Below, one piece after another: positions 33,600 through 40,022 of a stretch of 51,197 nucleotides of DNA. The DNA is from CAZAQK01 sp050249355. GTDB taxonomy: Bacteria > Pseudomonadota > Alphaproteobacteria > Rickettsiales > SXRF01. The translations under genes and the position numbers were made by a program. Every line of letters starts with the position of its first letter. Positions within the stretch are counted from its first letter, which is position 1. A model generated the notes under the pieces. That model was not told the origin of the DNA. It did not search any database and worked only from the letters and a program-made list of their open reading frames with translations. The DNA lies in contig JBFWQQ010000003.1 of assembly GCA_050249355.1 (NCBI GenBank), positions 1-51,197 of the forward strand, written 5' to 3'.

Positions 33600-34220
33600 T
33601 TACGCCATTTCCATGCCGCCACGGCCACGCTGCTGCTGGATGCCGATGCCTTCAATGCCGTTGCGGATTTCCGCAGTGAACAAAGCGCCATTGGACAGGT
33701 TCTCGCCACCGCTGACGCCCATTTCCGCGCCGCTTTTTGCAATCCCCAGGCTGGCCAGTAACCCTGCAGCACCGCCGCCTATCATAGAAAGCCCGGCCAG
33801 TGCACCGACGGTATCGCCGGCTTGTTGCTGCAGTTGTTTACCTTCCTCATGTCGCACTGCCTGCTCCACCCGGTCGATTTGCTGTTGCAACATGGCCAGA
33901 TCCTGACCGGACATACCCGTGGGATCCTGTGAAAGCGCCTGCACGTCAATATCCGGTGCCTGCTGGCCCTTGGATGCCGCATAGGCTTTTATCTCGTCTA
34001 CTTTCTGGCTGAGAACACGAATATCTTCCAACGCTTTCATGCGCGCAGCGTTGGTAGAATCATCGAACTGTGCTGCATCCGGGCTGGTAGCGCCCAGCCG
34101 CTCTTCGCGCACGCCATCACCTTCACGGGTGTAGGCAATACCGGTCTCGGTCGCTACCGCCGCACCGCCAGCGCGCTGTTCTTTGGTCTCGGTTTCGTCT
34201 TCCAGTAAGGGCATAGGCAT
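33600..34220 (-). CDS. Unknown coiled-coil and Gly/Ala-segment protein (cluster gene 1)
   Basis: The product is 206 aa from MPMPLLEDETETK at 34220, with AGGA seven bases upstream. An acidic N-terminus precedes a probable coiled coil (ARMKALEDIRVLSQKVDEIKAYAASKG and LAMLQQQIDRVEQAVRHEEGKQLQQQ, about 55-140), then one Gly/Ala hydrophobic segment (VGALAGLSMIGGGAAGLLASLGIA) and a polar tail. The open frame extends to 34895, but that part runs antisense through rluD and is rejected. First gene of the four-gene minus-strand set, divergent from rluD. Confidence 0.65.
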   Translation of the reverse strand: MPMPLLEDETETKEQRAGGAAVATETGIAYTREGDGVREERLGATSPDAAQFDDSTNAARMKALEDIRVLSQKVDEIKAYAASKGQQAPDIDVQALSQDPTGMSGQDLAMLQQQIDRVEQAVRHEEGKQLQQQAGDTVGALAGLSMIGGGAAGLLASLGIAKSGAEMGVSGGENLSNGALFTAEIRNGIEGIGIQQQRGRGGMEMA

Positions 34221-34323
34221 ATTTTCCTGATTATAGAATATGGTGAAAGCCCCGACCATACAAATGAAACTTTTATGACAAAACCGCTTATATTTACGCA
34301 TTATTACGCTATATCCGTATGCT

Positions 34324-35427
34324 ATGAGCGAAATCCTCACATGCATCGTAGATGAAGAATCCGCCGGACAGAGACTGGATAAGTACCTGTCGGCGCAAAT
34401 CTCCGGCATGTCGCGGGCGCGTCTGCAGGCGCTGATATCCAGCGGGCATGTGACATGTGACAACGCAGCGCTCGCCGATGCCGCAAAGAAAATAAAAACC
34501 GGACAAACCATTCGCATCACGGTGCCCGATGTCGAACCGTCCCACATTGTGGCGCAGGATATTCCGCTGGATATCGTGTACGAAGATAACGACATACTCA
34601 TCATCAACAAACCTGCCGGGCTGACCGTGCACCCTGCCCCCGGCCATCCTGATTCCACGCTGGTCAATGCACTGCTGGCCCATTGCGGTGATTCGCTGTC
34701 GGGCATCGGCGGAGTGGCACGGCCGGGTATCGTGCACCGAATCGACAAGGAAACCAGCGGGCTGCTGGCCGTGGCGAAAAACGATGCCGCGCACGCCGCG
34801 CTGTCGGCACAACTGGCCGACCGCACACTCAAACGCACGTATGCTGCGCTGGTGTGGGGCGTACCTTCACCGCTCAAAGGAAGTATCACCGGCAATATCG
34901 GGCGCAGCGCGCGCGACCGGAAAAAAATGGCGGTGCACCGCAGCGGCGGGAAACCGGCAGTGACACATTATAAAGTATTGCAAACGTTCTTGCTGAAAGA
35001 TAAAGAAGCGCGGTCAGCAGGCCGCGTCAGCCTTGAGCGTCGCCCCATGGAAAATTCAGCAGAATTTTCCGGGGGCAATCATAAAACAGCCCCACCCTAC
35101 CCCTCCCCCCTCAAGGGGGAGGGAATAATAAGCAGAGTGGAATGCCAGCTTGAAACCGGGCGCACCCACCAGATACGTGTGCATTTTGCCCATGCCGGGC
35201 ATGCGCTGGTCGGCGATCCGGTATATGGACAAACCACCGCCTCTCGCCTGAAATCCGCACGTATTGATGCAGATGTTAAAACGGCCCTGCTGGCGTTCGG
35301 GCGGCAGGCGCTGCATGCACACGCGCTGGGCCTGATACACCCGGCAAGCGGCGAAGCAATGGAGTTTACCTGCGAACTGCCGGATGATATGAGAACGCTG
35401 CTTATGGCTCTGGATGCCCGTTCCTAA
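34324..35427 (+). CDS. rluD: Large-subunit rRNA pseudouridine synthase (RluD type) with repeat-derived insertion
   Basis: The product is 367 aa against about 320 usual. An N-terminal S4 domain (GQRLDKYLSAQISGMSRARLQALISSGHVTCD) is followed by the RluA/RluD catalytic domain with D141 in VHRIDKETSGLLAVAKN, and LETGRTHQIRVHFAHAGHALVGDPVYG. It isomerises uridines in 23S rRNA. Residues about 224-270 (LKDKEARSAGRVSLERR...SPLKGEGIIS) are foreign. They are encoded by a SAGR element plus a second hairpin repeat, inserted between HYKVLQTF and VECQLETGR with the frame kept. Catalytic motifs on both sides are intact. Confidence 0.93.
   Translation: MSEILTCIVDEESAGQRLDKYLSAQISGMSRARLQALISSGHVTCDNAALADAAKKIKTGQTIRITVPDVEPSHIVAQDIPLDIVYEDNDILIINKPAGLTVHPAPGHPDSTLVNALLAHCGDSLSGIGGVARPGIVHRIDKETSGLLAVAKNDAAHAALSAQLADRTLKRTYAALVWGVPSPLKGSITGNIGRSARDRKKMAVHRSGGKPAVTHYKVLQTFLLKDKEARSAGRVSLERRPMENSAEFSGGNHKTAPPYPSPLKGEGIISRVECQLETGRTHQIRVHFAHAGHALVGDPVYGQTTASRLKSARIDADVKTALLAFGRQALHAHALGLIHPASGEAMEFTCELPDDMRTLLMALDARS
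35005..35079 (+). repeat. SAGR palindromic element inside rluD
   Basis: Starts GAAGCGCGGTCAGCAGGCCG, then CAGCCTTGAGCG, then the nested stem CCCC-AT-GGAAAATTC and GAATTTTCC-GGGG around an AGCA loop (35043-35074). It encodes EARSAGRVSLERRPMENSAEFSGG in the rluD frame. Confidence 0.88.
35090..35125 (+). repeat. Second hairpin repeat inside rluD
   Basis: CCCCACCCTACCCC followed by the stem TCCCCCC-TCAA-GGGGGA. Repeats of this CCCTCCCCC/GGGGGAGGG kind are scattered in many proteobacterial genomes. It follows the SAGR element by about ten bases and encodes PYPSPLKGEG, also in frame. Confidence 0.65.
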
Positions 35428-35496
35428 TTGCTCTTTGCAAATAATCCTGCGCTGGTGTAGACATACAGGCTGTTTTTTAAAACAGGAAGGTATCCC

Positions 35497-37002
35497 ATGA
35501 CCGCATCCTCTTATTCCGACACCAGCCTGAAGATCAAGAAGGCAGGTTATCTGCTCGGCCCGGCAATATTTCTTTTCACGCTACTCACCGCCCCACCTGA
35601 TGGCATGGCAGTATCCGCTTGGAACGTATGCGGCCTTGCCGCCTGGATGGCGATATGGTGGATGACCGAAGCGATCCCGCTGGCTGCCACCGCCCTGCTT
35701 CCAGTGCTGGTGTATCCGCTGTGCAATATCGTATCGCTGAAAGATACGCTGACCCCATACGCCAACCCGATCATATTCCTGTTCCTCGGCGGCTTCCTGA
35801 TCGCCACCGCCATCCAGAAGACCAACCTGCACCTGCGCATCGCACTGACTATAGTGCGCTTCATCGGCACCAAACCCGACAAGGTGGTGGCTGGTTTCAT
35901 GGTGTCGTCGGCGTTCCTCAGCATGTGGATATCCAACACCGCCACCATGCTCATGATGCTGCCGATCGCACTGTCGGTAGTGGCGCTGATGCGCAGCCAG
36001 ATGGAAAAAGACGCCAGCTGCCCACCCAAGGAATTTGGCATATGCATGCTGCTGGGCATTGCCTATGCCTCCAGCGTCGGGGGCATCGGCACATTGATCG
36101 GCACCCCGCCCAATGCCATCATGAGCGGCTACATGCAACAGAGTTTCGACCTGAATATAGGATTCTTTGAATGGATGGAAGTGGGCGTACCCATGGTCAT
36201 TATCATGCTGTTTGCCATGTGGTGGCTGATGACGCGCGTGCTGTTCTGCATAAAAACCGACGGCAAAGCCAATGCCAAAGTCCTGATCGAAAGCGAAATG
36301 GCCAAACTCGGGCCGATGAGTTCCGATGAAAAACGCGTCACGCTGGTGGCCGTATGCACTGCAGCGTTGTGGATGTTCAACCCGCTGCTTTCCGATGTGA
36401 TTCCCGTGAAGTTCGACGACACGGTGATCGCGATGCTGGGTGCCATGGCGCTGTTCGCTATCCCTATGAACTGGCGCGAGCCGCGCTTCATACTCGACTG
36501 GAAGGACGCCGAGAGCCTGCCATGGGGTGTGCTCATCCTGTTCGGCGGCGGGCTTTCGATGGCCACCGGTTTCGATGCAAGCGGGCTTTCCGGATGGATC
36601 GGCACCAGCTTTTCCACCTTATCGGACCTGCCGCCGATTATACTGCTGGTGATGGTGATCGGCGCCGTTACGGTATGCACCACACTTATGAGCAACGTGG
36701 CGTCGATCAACATCTTCCTGCCGATCATCGTGCCGATGGCGGTGGGCATCAACATGAACCCGCTGTTCTTCACGATACCGGCCACCATGGCTGCCTCTTG
36801 CGCCTTCATGCTGCCGGTTTCCACTGCCAATAATGCTATTGCGTTCGGTACCGGCCATGTTTCCATCGGCCAGATGGCACGCGCCGGGTTCCTGCTCAAC
36901 GTGGTCGCGCTGCCGATCCTGGTGGTGCTGACCTACGCCATAATCATCCCGGTGTTTGGAATCGACATTGGCAGCCTTCCGGCCTGGGCGATCGCCAAAT
37001 AA
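35497..37002 (+). CDS. DASS-family (SLC13) sodium:dicarboxylate/anion symporter
   Basis: The product is 501 aa with about a dozen hydrophobic spans. The family motifs are the first SNT motif (WISNTATMLMMLPIALS, about 150-165), GIAYASSVGGIGTLIGTPPNAIMSG, and the second repeat's SNVASINIFLPI and MLPVSTANNAIAFGTGHV. It is a sodium-driven inner-membrane importer of C4-dicarboxylates (succinate, malate, fumarate) or related anions; the exact substrate is open. An AGGAAGG ribosome site precedes the ATG, and a terminator follows two bases after the stop. Confidence 0.92.
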   Translation: MTASSYSDTSLKIKKAGYLLGPAIFLFTLLTAPPDGMAVSAWNVCGLAAWMAIWWMTEAIPLAATALLPVLVYPLCNIVSLKDTLTPYANPIIFLFLGGFLIATAIQKTNLHLRIALTIVRFIGTKPDKVVAGFMVSSAFLSMWISNTATMLMMLPIALSVVALMRSQMEKDASCPPKEFGICMLLGIAYASSVGGIGTLIGTPPNAIMSGYMQQSFDLNIGFFEWMEVGVPMVIIMLFAMWWLMTRVLFCIKTDGKANAKVLIESEMAKLGPMSSDEKRVTLVAVCTAALWMFNPLLSDVIPVKFDDTVIAMLGAMALFAIPMNWREPRFILDWKDAESLPWGVLILFGGGLSMATGFDASGLSGWIGTSFSTLSDLPPIILLVMVIGAVTVCTTLMSNVASINIFLPIIVPMAVGINMNPLFFTIPATMAASCAFMLPVSTANNAIAFGTGHVSIGQMARAGFLLNVVALPILVVLTYAIIIPVFGIDIGSLPAWAIAK

Positions 37003-37031
37003 AAAAAGGCGGCTACCCAGCCGCCTTTTTA
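37003..37031. terminator. Bidirectional rho-independent terminator
   Basis: Stem AAAAGGCGGCT-ACCC-AGCCGCCTTTT with T runs in both directions, between the convergent DASS transporter and EF-hand genes. Confidence 0.9.
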
Positions 37032-37044
37032 CTGTTGCGAACGG

Positions 37045-37533
37045 CTAGTAGCGTTCGTTCTTGTTTTCCTCGGAAGGATAACGCTGATTATCATTAGCGC
37101 TCAGATCCCAGTATTCCATGGTTTGGCTGGGGTTGCCATACACGCGGTCACGGCTGCTGCCGGAACGCGGGCGGTGGCCATAATCAGAATGATACGCGCC
37201 GGAACTCGGGCTCATATCATGATAGCGATGTGAACGACGGTCGCTGTAATCGCGGTCATAGTCATGATGGCGCGAATATTTCTTCATGTACTGTTTCTGG
37301 TGGTCAGCCAGTTCCTGACGCGATATCAGTCGATCATCGTTACGGTCGGCATTCTGGAACGCCTGATAGGTGAACGCCTTTTGTTCCGTCCAGCTGATCA
37401 CGCCGTCGTTATTGCTGTCGATCTCATTGAAATATTCTGTTTTGTCAAAGCCACGATGATGGTCTTTACCAGCCATGGCAGGCATTGCAACGCCAACACT
37501 CAGCGCCAATGCTATTACTGCGGTCTTTTTCAT
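37045..37533 (-). CDS. Secreted EF-hand calcium-binding protein (paralog 1)
   Basis: The product is 162 aa from MKKTAVIALALSVGVAMPAMAG, a Sec signal peptide. GAGGAT is five bases before ATG 37533, which is preferred over an in-frame ATG 15 bases upstream. Two EF-hand loops are canonical: DSNNDGVISWTE and DRNDDRLISRQE. A His/Tyr/Asp/Arg-rich disordered tail follows, containing DRVYGNPSQTMEYWDLS. Calcium binding in the periplasm is expected; the partner is unknown. The tail motif is shared with the neighbouring paralog. Confidence 0.85.
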   Translation of the reverse strand: MKKTAVIALALSVGVAMPAMAGKDHHRGFDKTEYFNEIDSNNDGVISWTEQKAFTYQAFQNADRNDDRLISRQELADHQKQYMKKYSRHHDYDRDYSDRRSHRYHDMSPSSGAYHSDYGHRPRSGSSRDRVYGNPSQTMEYWDLSANDNQRYPSEENKNERY

Positions 37534-37621
37534 GATATCCTCTTTCATTGGTTTAAAAGGCAGGGCATATCCCTCCTGCCAGCACTAGGCGCATGCATAT
37601 CAAGATGCCATAAGGAAATAA

Positions 37622-37647
37622 AAAGGGCGGCCGCAGGGCCGCCCTTT
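37622..37647. terminator. Terminator downstream of EF-hand paralog 2
   Basis: Stem AAAGGGCGGC-CGCAGG-GCCGCCCTTT just after the stop of the minus-strand gene at 37668. Confidence 0.8.
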
Positions 37648-37667
37648 GACACTGCTCCGGTTAAAGA

Positions 37668-38102
37668 TCAGTGCTTGTTATAAGGCCGTTCATGCTGGCG
37701 GTTGCTTTCGTCGAGGCCACCTTCGTACGATACGGTATTGCTGGTATTGCCATATACGCGATCATTGTGGCTGCCGAATGAACGATTGTCACGGCCTGCG
37801 GCAGGACGCAGGCTATCATAACTGTCGTCTTCCCAGTTGGCCTGCTGGCTGAAGTCATGGTGATGGAACGAGGCGAGCTCTTTTTTGCTGATCAGCTGGT
37901 CACTGTTCGCATCCAGTTTTTTGAACATTTTACGCGTCCATGCATGGTGCTCGGATTGGTTGACCACGCCATCGCCATTCTTATCCATCAGGTCGAAATG
38001 ACCCATTTTATCCTTATCACCATGGCGATGTTTATCGCCGGCGTTTGCGGGCATGGCGGCACTTACCGCCAGAGCCAGCGTAATCGAAACAAGTTTCTTC
38101 AT
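37668..38102 (-). CDS. Secreted EF-hand calcium-binding protein (paralog 2)
   Basis: The product is 144 aa with signal peptide MKKLVSITLALAVSAAMPANAG. GGAGGAG lies upstream; a GTG directly before the ATG is a possible alternative start. EF-hand loops are DKNGDGVVNQSE and DANSDQLISKKE. The tail NDRVYGNTSNTVSYEGGLD matches the paralog's DRVYGN.S.T..Y...L. The tandem arrangement, with separate terminators, suggests duplication and separate expression. A TGTCAGTTGTG site lies upstream. Confidence 0.85.
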   Translation of the reverse strand: MKKLVSITLALAVSAAMPANAGDKHRHGDKDKMGHFDLMDKNGDGVVNQSEHHAWTRKMFKKLDANSDQLISKKELASFHHHDFSQQANWEDDSYDSLRPAAGRDNRSFGSHNDRVYGNTSNTVSYEGGLDESNRQHERPYNKH

Positions 38103-38137
38103 CACGTACTCCTCCTATCGGGTTACAGTTTGCGTCA

Positions 38138-38168
38138 GAACACAACTGACACCCTAGTCATAGCGATG
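38138..38168 (-). promoter_or_regulatory. Shared motif TGAC..TGTCAGTTGTG..TGACG, site 1
   Basis: Minus-strand text TGACTAGGGTGTCAGTTGTG followed by TTCTGACG, about 40 bases upstream of EF-hand paralog 2. A close copy is upstream of grxD (39164-39193). Confidence 0.4.
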
Positions 38169-38253
38169 ATTTTTCAATTAATCCAGCCCAATGCGAAATT
38201 TCTCTTTTATACAATCATTACAGTTATTTAGAAAGCATATTGTGCATTTTCGA

Positions 38254-38282
38254 TTGTAAAATTCCCATTTTTGCGCTATGAA
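38254..38282 (+). promoter_or_regulatory. Candidate promoter for the entericidin-like gene
   Basis: TTGTAA (38254) and TATGAA (38277) are 17 bases apart, about 30 bases upstream of the start codon. Confidence 0.35.
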
Positions 38283-38311
38283 AAAACTATGTTATTTCAC
38301 GGGAGACATGA

Positions 38312-38458
38312 ATGACCGCAAAAAGAATTTTTATGGTGCTGGTTGTCAGCACCGCACTGGCCGCCTGTAACACAATAAGTGGTATGGGCCAGGATCTGGA
38401 AGCAACCGGCGAGGCCATCAGCGGATCTGCTGAAAACACGAAAGAAAAAATAAAATAG
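38312..38458 (+). CDS. Entericidin-like small lipoprotein
   Basis: The product is 48 aa: MTAKRIFMVLVVSTALAAC then NTISGMGQDLEATGEAI and a charged Ser/Lys end. It has a lipobox (LAAC), and the NTxxGxGxDxxxxGxAI core is typical of the entericidin A/B family of tiny envelope lipoproteins. GGGAG precedes the ATG. In E. coli entericidins act as a stress-linked toxin/antidote pair; in most genomes single copies like this have no known role. Located in the envelope by lipidation. Confidence 0.8.
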   Translation: MTAKRIFMVLVVSTALAACNTISGMGQDLEATGEAISGSAENTKEKIK

Positions 38459-38492
38459 TCATTATTCTGCCCCCTGCGTAATAGCAGCTATG

Positions 38493-38519
38493 CAAAAAAG
38501 CCGGTTGTAACCAACCGGC
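38493..38519 (-). terminator. Minus-strand terminator, probably for grxD
   Basis: Stem GCCGGTTG-GTTA-CAACCGGC followed on the minus strand by six T. The nearest upstream minus-strand gene is grxD, so its transcript would run antisense through the small lipoprotein gene at 38564. Confidence 0.6.
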
Positions 38520-38563
38520 CACTGGCTTATACCGCCGGTGTGTTCAAAAACTTAGGGGGTTTT

Positions 38564-38716
38564 ATGATCACGTCAAAAGCGTTGAAACTATTGGCTACTG
38601 CTGTTTTTGCTATTTTATCCGTTGCCTGCACCCCATTGCAGGGCAAGAACGATGCAGCGTGGAACAATTACTGGGATGGCGGCGAATACTACGCGCCACC
38701 ACAGACCGATTTGTAG
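38564..38716 (+). CDS. Small predicted lipoprotein of unknown function
   Basis: The product is 50 aa: MITSKALKLLATAVFAILSVAC then TPLQGKNDAAWNNYWDGGEYY and APPQTDL. The lipobox is LSVAC and the mature peptide is only about 29 residues, rich in Trp/Tyr. AGGGGG is well placed before the ATG. It ends three bases from the convergent grxD stop. Not recognised. Confidence 0.65.
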   Translation: MITSKALKLLATAVFAILSVACTPLQGKNDAAWNNYWDGGEYYAPPQTDL

Positions 38717-38719
38717 CAA

Positions 38720-39052
38720 TCAGGCTGCTTTGATACCTTTTTCTGCCAGATAGGTTTGTAATTCGCCGGACTGGTACATTTCACGCACGATGTCGCAACC
38801 GCCGACAAACTCGCCCTTGATGTAGAGCTGCGGGATGGTTGGCCAGTTGGTATATTGCTTGATCCCTTCACGGATCTCCATATCTTCCAACACATTGATA
38901 TCTTTATAATTATCAATGCCCAGCCGCTCAAGCACCTGCACAACCGTGGCGGAAAACCCGCACTGCGGCAGCTGTCTGGTACCCTTCATGTACAGTACAA
39001 TACTGTTATTTTTCAGATCGTTTTCAATACGCTCGAATACGGGATTGGTCAT
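38720..39052 (-). CDS. grxD: Monothiol glutaredoxin, Grx4 type
   Basis: The product is 110 aa from MTNPVFERIENDLKNN. The monothiol active site C31-G-F-S is in LPQCGFSATVVQVL, followed by WPTIPQLYIKGEFVGGCDI (cis-Pro and glutathione-binding GGCD). Such proteins bind a bridging [2Fe-2S] cluster with BolA and act in iron-sulfur transfer and iron sensing. bolA lies just upstream on the same strand (276-base gap), consistent with partnership. The longer frame to 39193 is not supported. Confidence 0.95.
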   Translation of the reverse strand: MTNPVFERIENDLKNNSIVLYMKGTRQLPQCGFSATVVQVLERLGIDNYKDINVLEDMEIREGIKQYTNWPTIPQLYIKGEFVGGCDIVREMYQSGELQTYLAEKGIKAA

Positions 39053-39163
39053 ATGGGCCTGCCTTACTGGGTTTCTTGAGCACTTAGGGCTTTTGCCCGC
39101 ACTTGTCAATGGCTGCACAACAATTATGGAATAACCCCATGAGAATATCCACTTGTTCATTGA

Positions 39164-39193
39164 ACCGTCACACAACTGACATGCTATTGTCAT
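39164..39193 (-). promoter_or_regulatory. Shared motif TGAC..TGTCAGTTGTG..TGACG, site 2
   Basis: Minus-strand TGACAATAGCATGTCAGTTG followed by TGTGACG, about 115 bases upstream of grxD. Half-sites resemble TGTCA repeats; a distant resemblance to Pho-box spacing was noted. Confidence 0.4.
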
Positions 39194-39225
39194 ACAATCC
39201 TGATATATTCAGGGATATGAACGTT

Positions 39226-39341
39226 ATGTTGCTTCCGGCCCCTGCCTGGCAACCGCAGGCCCGGATCGCAACATCAGCTTAGTACGCGCACCATCGCTAC
39301 TATACGCAAAGGCGGGGTAAATGACAGCCTACCCTGCCTTT
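39226..39341 (+). ncRNA. Candidate structured RNA between bolA and grxD
   Basis: The 276-base bolA-grxD gap contains a long imperfect hairpin at 39226-39274: ATGTTGC pairs with GCAACAT, CCGG with CCGG and CCTGC with GCAGG around a nine-base loop. About 35 bases later a second stem, AAAGGCGGGGT / ACCCTGCCTTT (39308-39341), could terminate it. It matches no RNA family I know. The second stem overlaps the end of bolA. Confidence 0.3.
39308..39341 (-). terminator. Hairpin at the bolA stop, possible terminator
   Basis: The last codons of bolA form AAAGGCAGGGT, which pairs with ACCCCGCCTTT a few bases after the stop. The T run is short. Confidence 0.45.
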
Positions 39342-39556
39342 GTCGTTATGGATAGGGCGTGCAGCGTAGTGCCGAGCCCCTCCAACGCTTCCATTACCAG
39401 CCGGTGCTGGGCCACACGGGACTTCCCGGCAAACGCCTTTGAGGTTACCGTGATCTTCCAGTGATCATTATCACCTGCCATGTCATCCAGCACGATGTCT
39501 GCGTCCGGCAGTGCTGCCTTTACTTTCGCTGTGATCTCGTCGCCGGTCATGGGCAT
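39329..39556 (-). CDS. BolA-family protein
   Basis: The product is 75 aa, full length for the short BolA class. The fold is read from VKAALPDADIVLDDMAGDNDHWKITVTSKAFAGKSRVAQHRLVMEALEGL, including the conserved F-x-G-x-x-x-x-x-x-H-R (FAGKSRVAQHRLV). It partners with monothiol glutaredoxin in [2Fe-2S] handling. AGGAG is eight bases before ATG 39556. It is divergent from the Fur-regulated iron operon, so iron-linked genes cluster here. Confidence 0.93.
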   Translation of the reverse strand: MPMTGDEITAKVKAALPDADIVLDDMAGDNDHWKITVTSKAFAGKSRVAQHRLVMEALEGLGTTLHALSITTKAG

Positions 39557-39601
39557 GGCAAGTTCTCCTGATTATCGCTGTGATGTTCTTAACAACCCCG
39601 G

Positions 39602-39630
39602 TTGACAATGCAAACCATTATCGTTAGATT
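39602..39630 (+). promoter_or_regulatory. Promoter of the iron-uptake operon
   Basis: TTGACA (39602-39607), a 17-base spacer, then TAGATT (39625-39630). The -35 box is a perfect consensus. The predicted start falls at about 39637, next to the Fur box. Confidence 0.65.
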
Positions 39631-39639
39631 TGCGCTACC

Positions 39640-39656
39640 TGATAATGATTATCAAT
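39640..39656. promoter_or_regulatory. Fur box
   Basis: TGATAATGATTATCA is a perfect 7-1-7 palindrome and matches the Fur consensus GATAATGATAATC. It sits over the predicted transcription start, as expected for iron-dependent repression. A related half-site, CCATTATCGTTAG, lies just upstream. Confidence 0.8.
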
Positions 39657-39674
39657 TTCATACAAGGACCTCCC

Positions 39675-40001
39675 ATGAAAAAAATACTCATCACAACCGC
39701 TGCAGTGCTTATGGCCAGCCAATCGGCAATGGCGGAAACACCCGAATACAGCCTCACTCTGAAAGATCATAAGTTCGATCCGGAAACTATCGAGATACCG
39801 GCTGATACCAAAGTGAAACTCATAGTAAAAAATGAAGACGAAACCCCAGCGGAATTTGAAAGCGATGATTTCAAACGGGAAAAGATAATCAAGGGCGGTA
39901 AAGAAGCCACCATTTATGTAGGGCCACTGCCGGCAGGTGAATATAAATTCTTCGACGAATTCAACATGGATACCGCCCAAGGTGTTCTTATCGTAAAATA
40001 G
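39675..40001 (+). CDS. Periplasmic cupredoxin-like iron-uptake protein
   Basis: The product is 108 aa with signal peptide MKKILITTAAVLMASQSAMA. The mature part is a cupredoxin-type fold (YSLTLKDHKFDPETIEIPADTKVKLIVKNEDETPAEFES...GPLPAGEYKFFDEF), like the N-terminal domain of EfeO, but the usual copper Cys/His/Met ligands are not evident. AAGGA precedes the ATG. It is followed after 21 bases by the FTR1 permease, under one Fur-controlled promoter. It probably serves ferrous or ferric iron delivery to the permease, by analogy with EfeO. Confidence 0.88.
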   Translation: MKKILITTAAVLMASQSAMAETPEYSLTLKDHKFDPETIEIPADTKVKLIVKNEDETPAEFESDDFKREKIIKGGKEATIYVGPLPAGEYKFFDEFNMDTAQGVLIVK

Positions 40002-40022
40002 CGCGAACGACGTAGGTACACC

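Noticed and set aside
34221..34895. N-terminal extension of the 33600 gene frame, giving a 431-aa protein
   Set aside because: It runs antisense through the conserved rluD sequence and has no ribosome site at its start; ATG 34220 has one.
39164..39193. Pho box upstream of grxD
   Set aside because: The TGTCA half-sites fit the Pho box spacing only loosely and the downstream genes have no phosphate role; kept as an unnamed motif instead.
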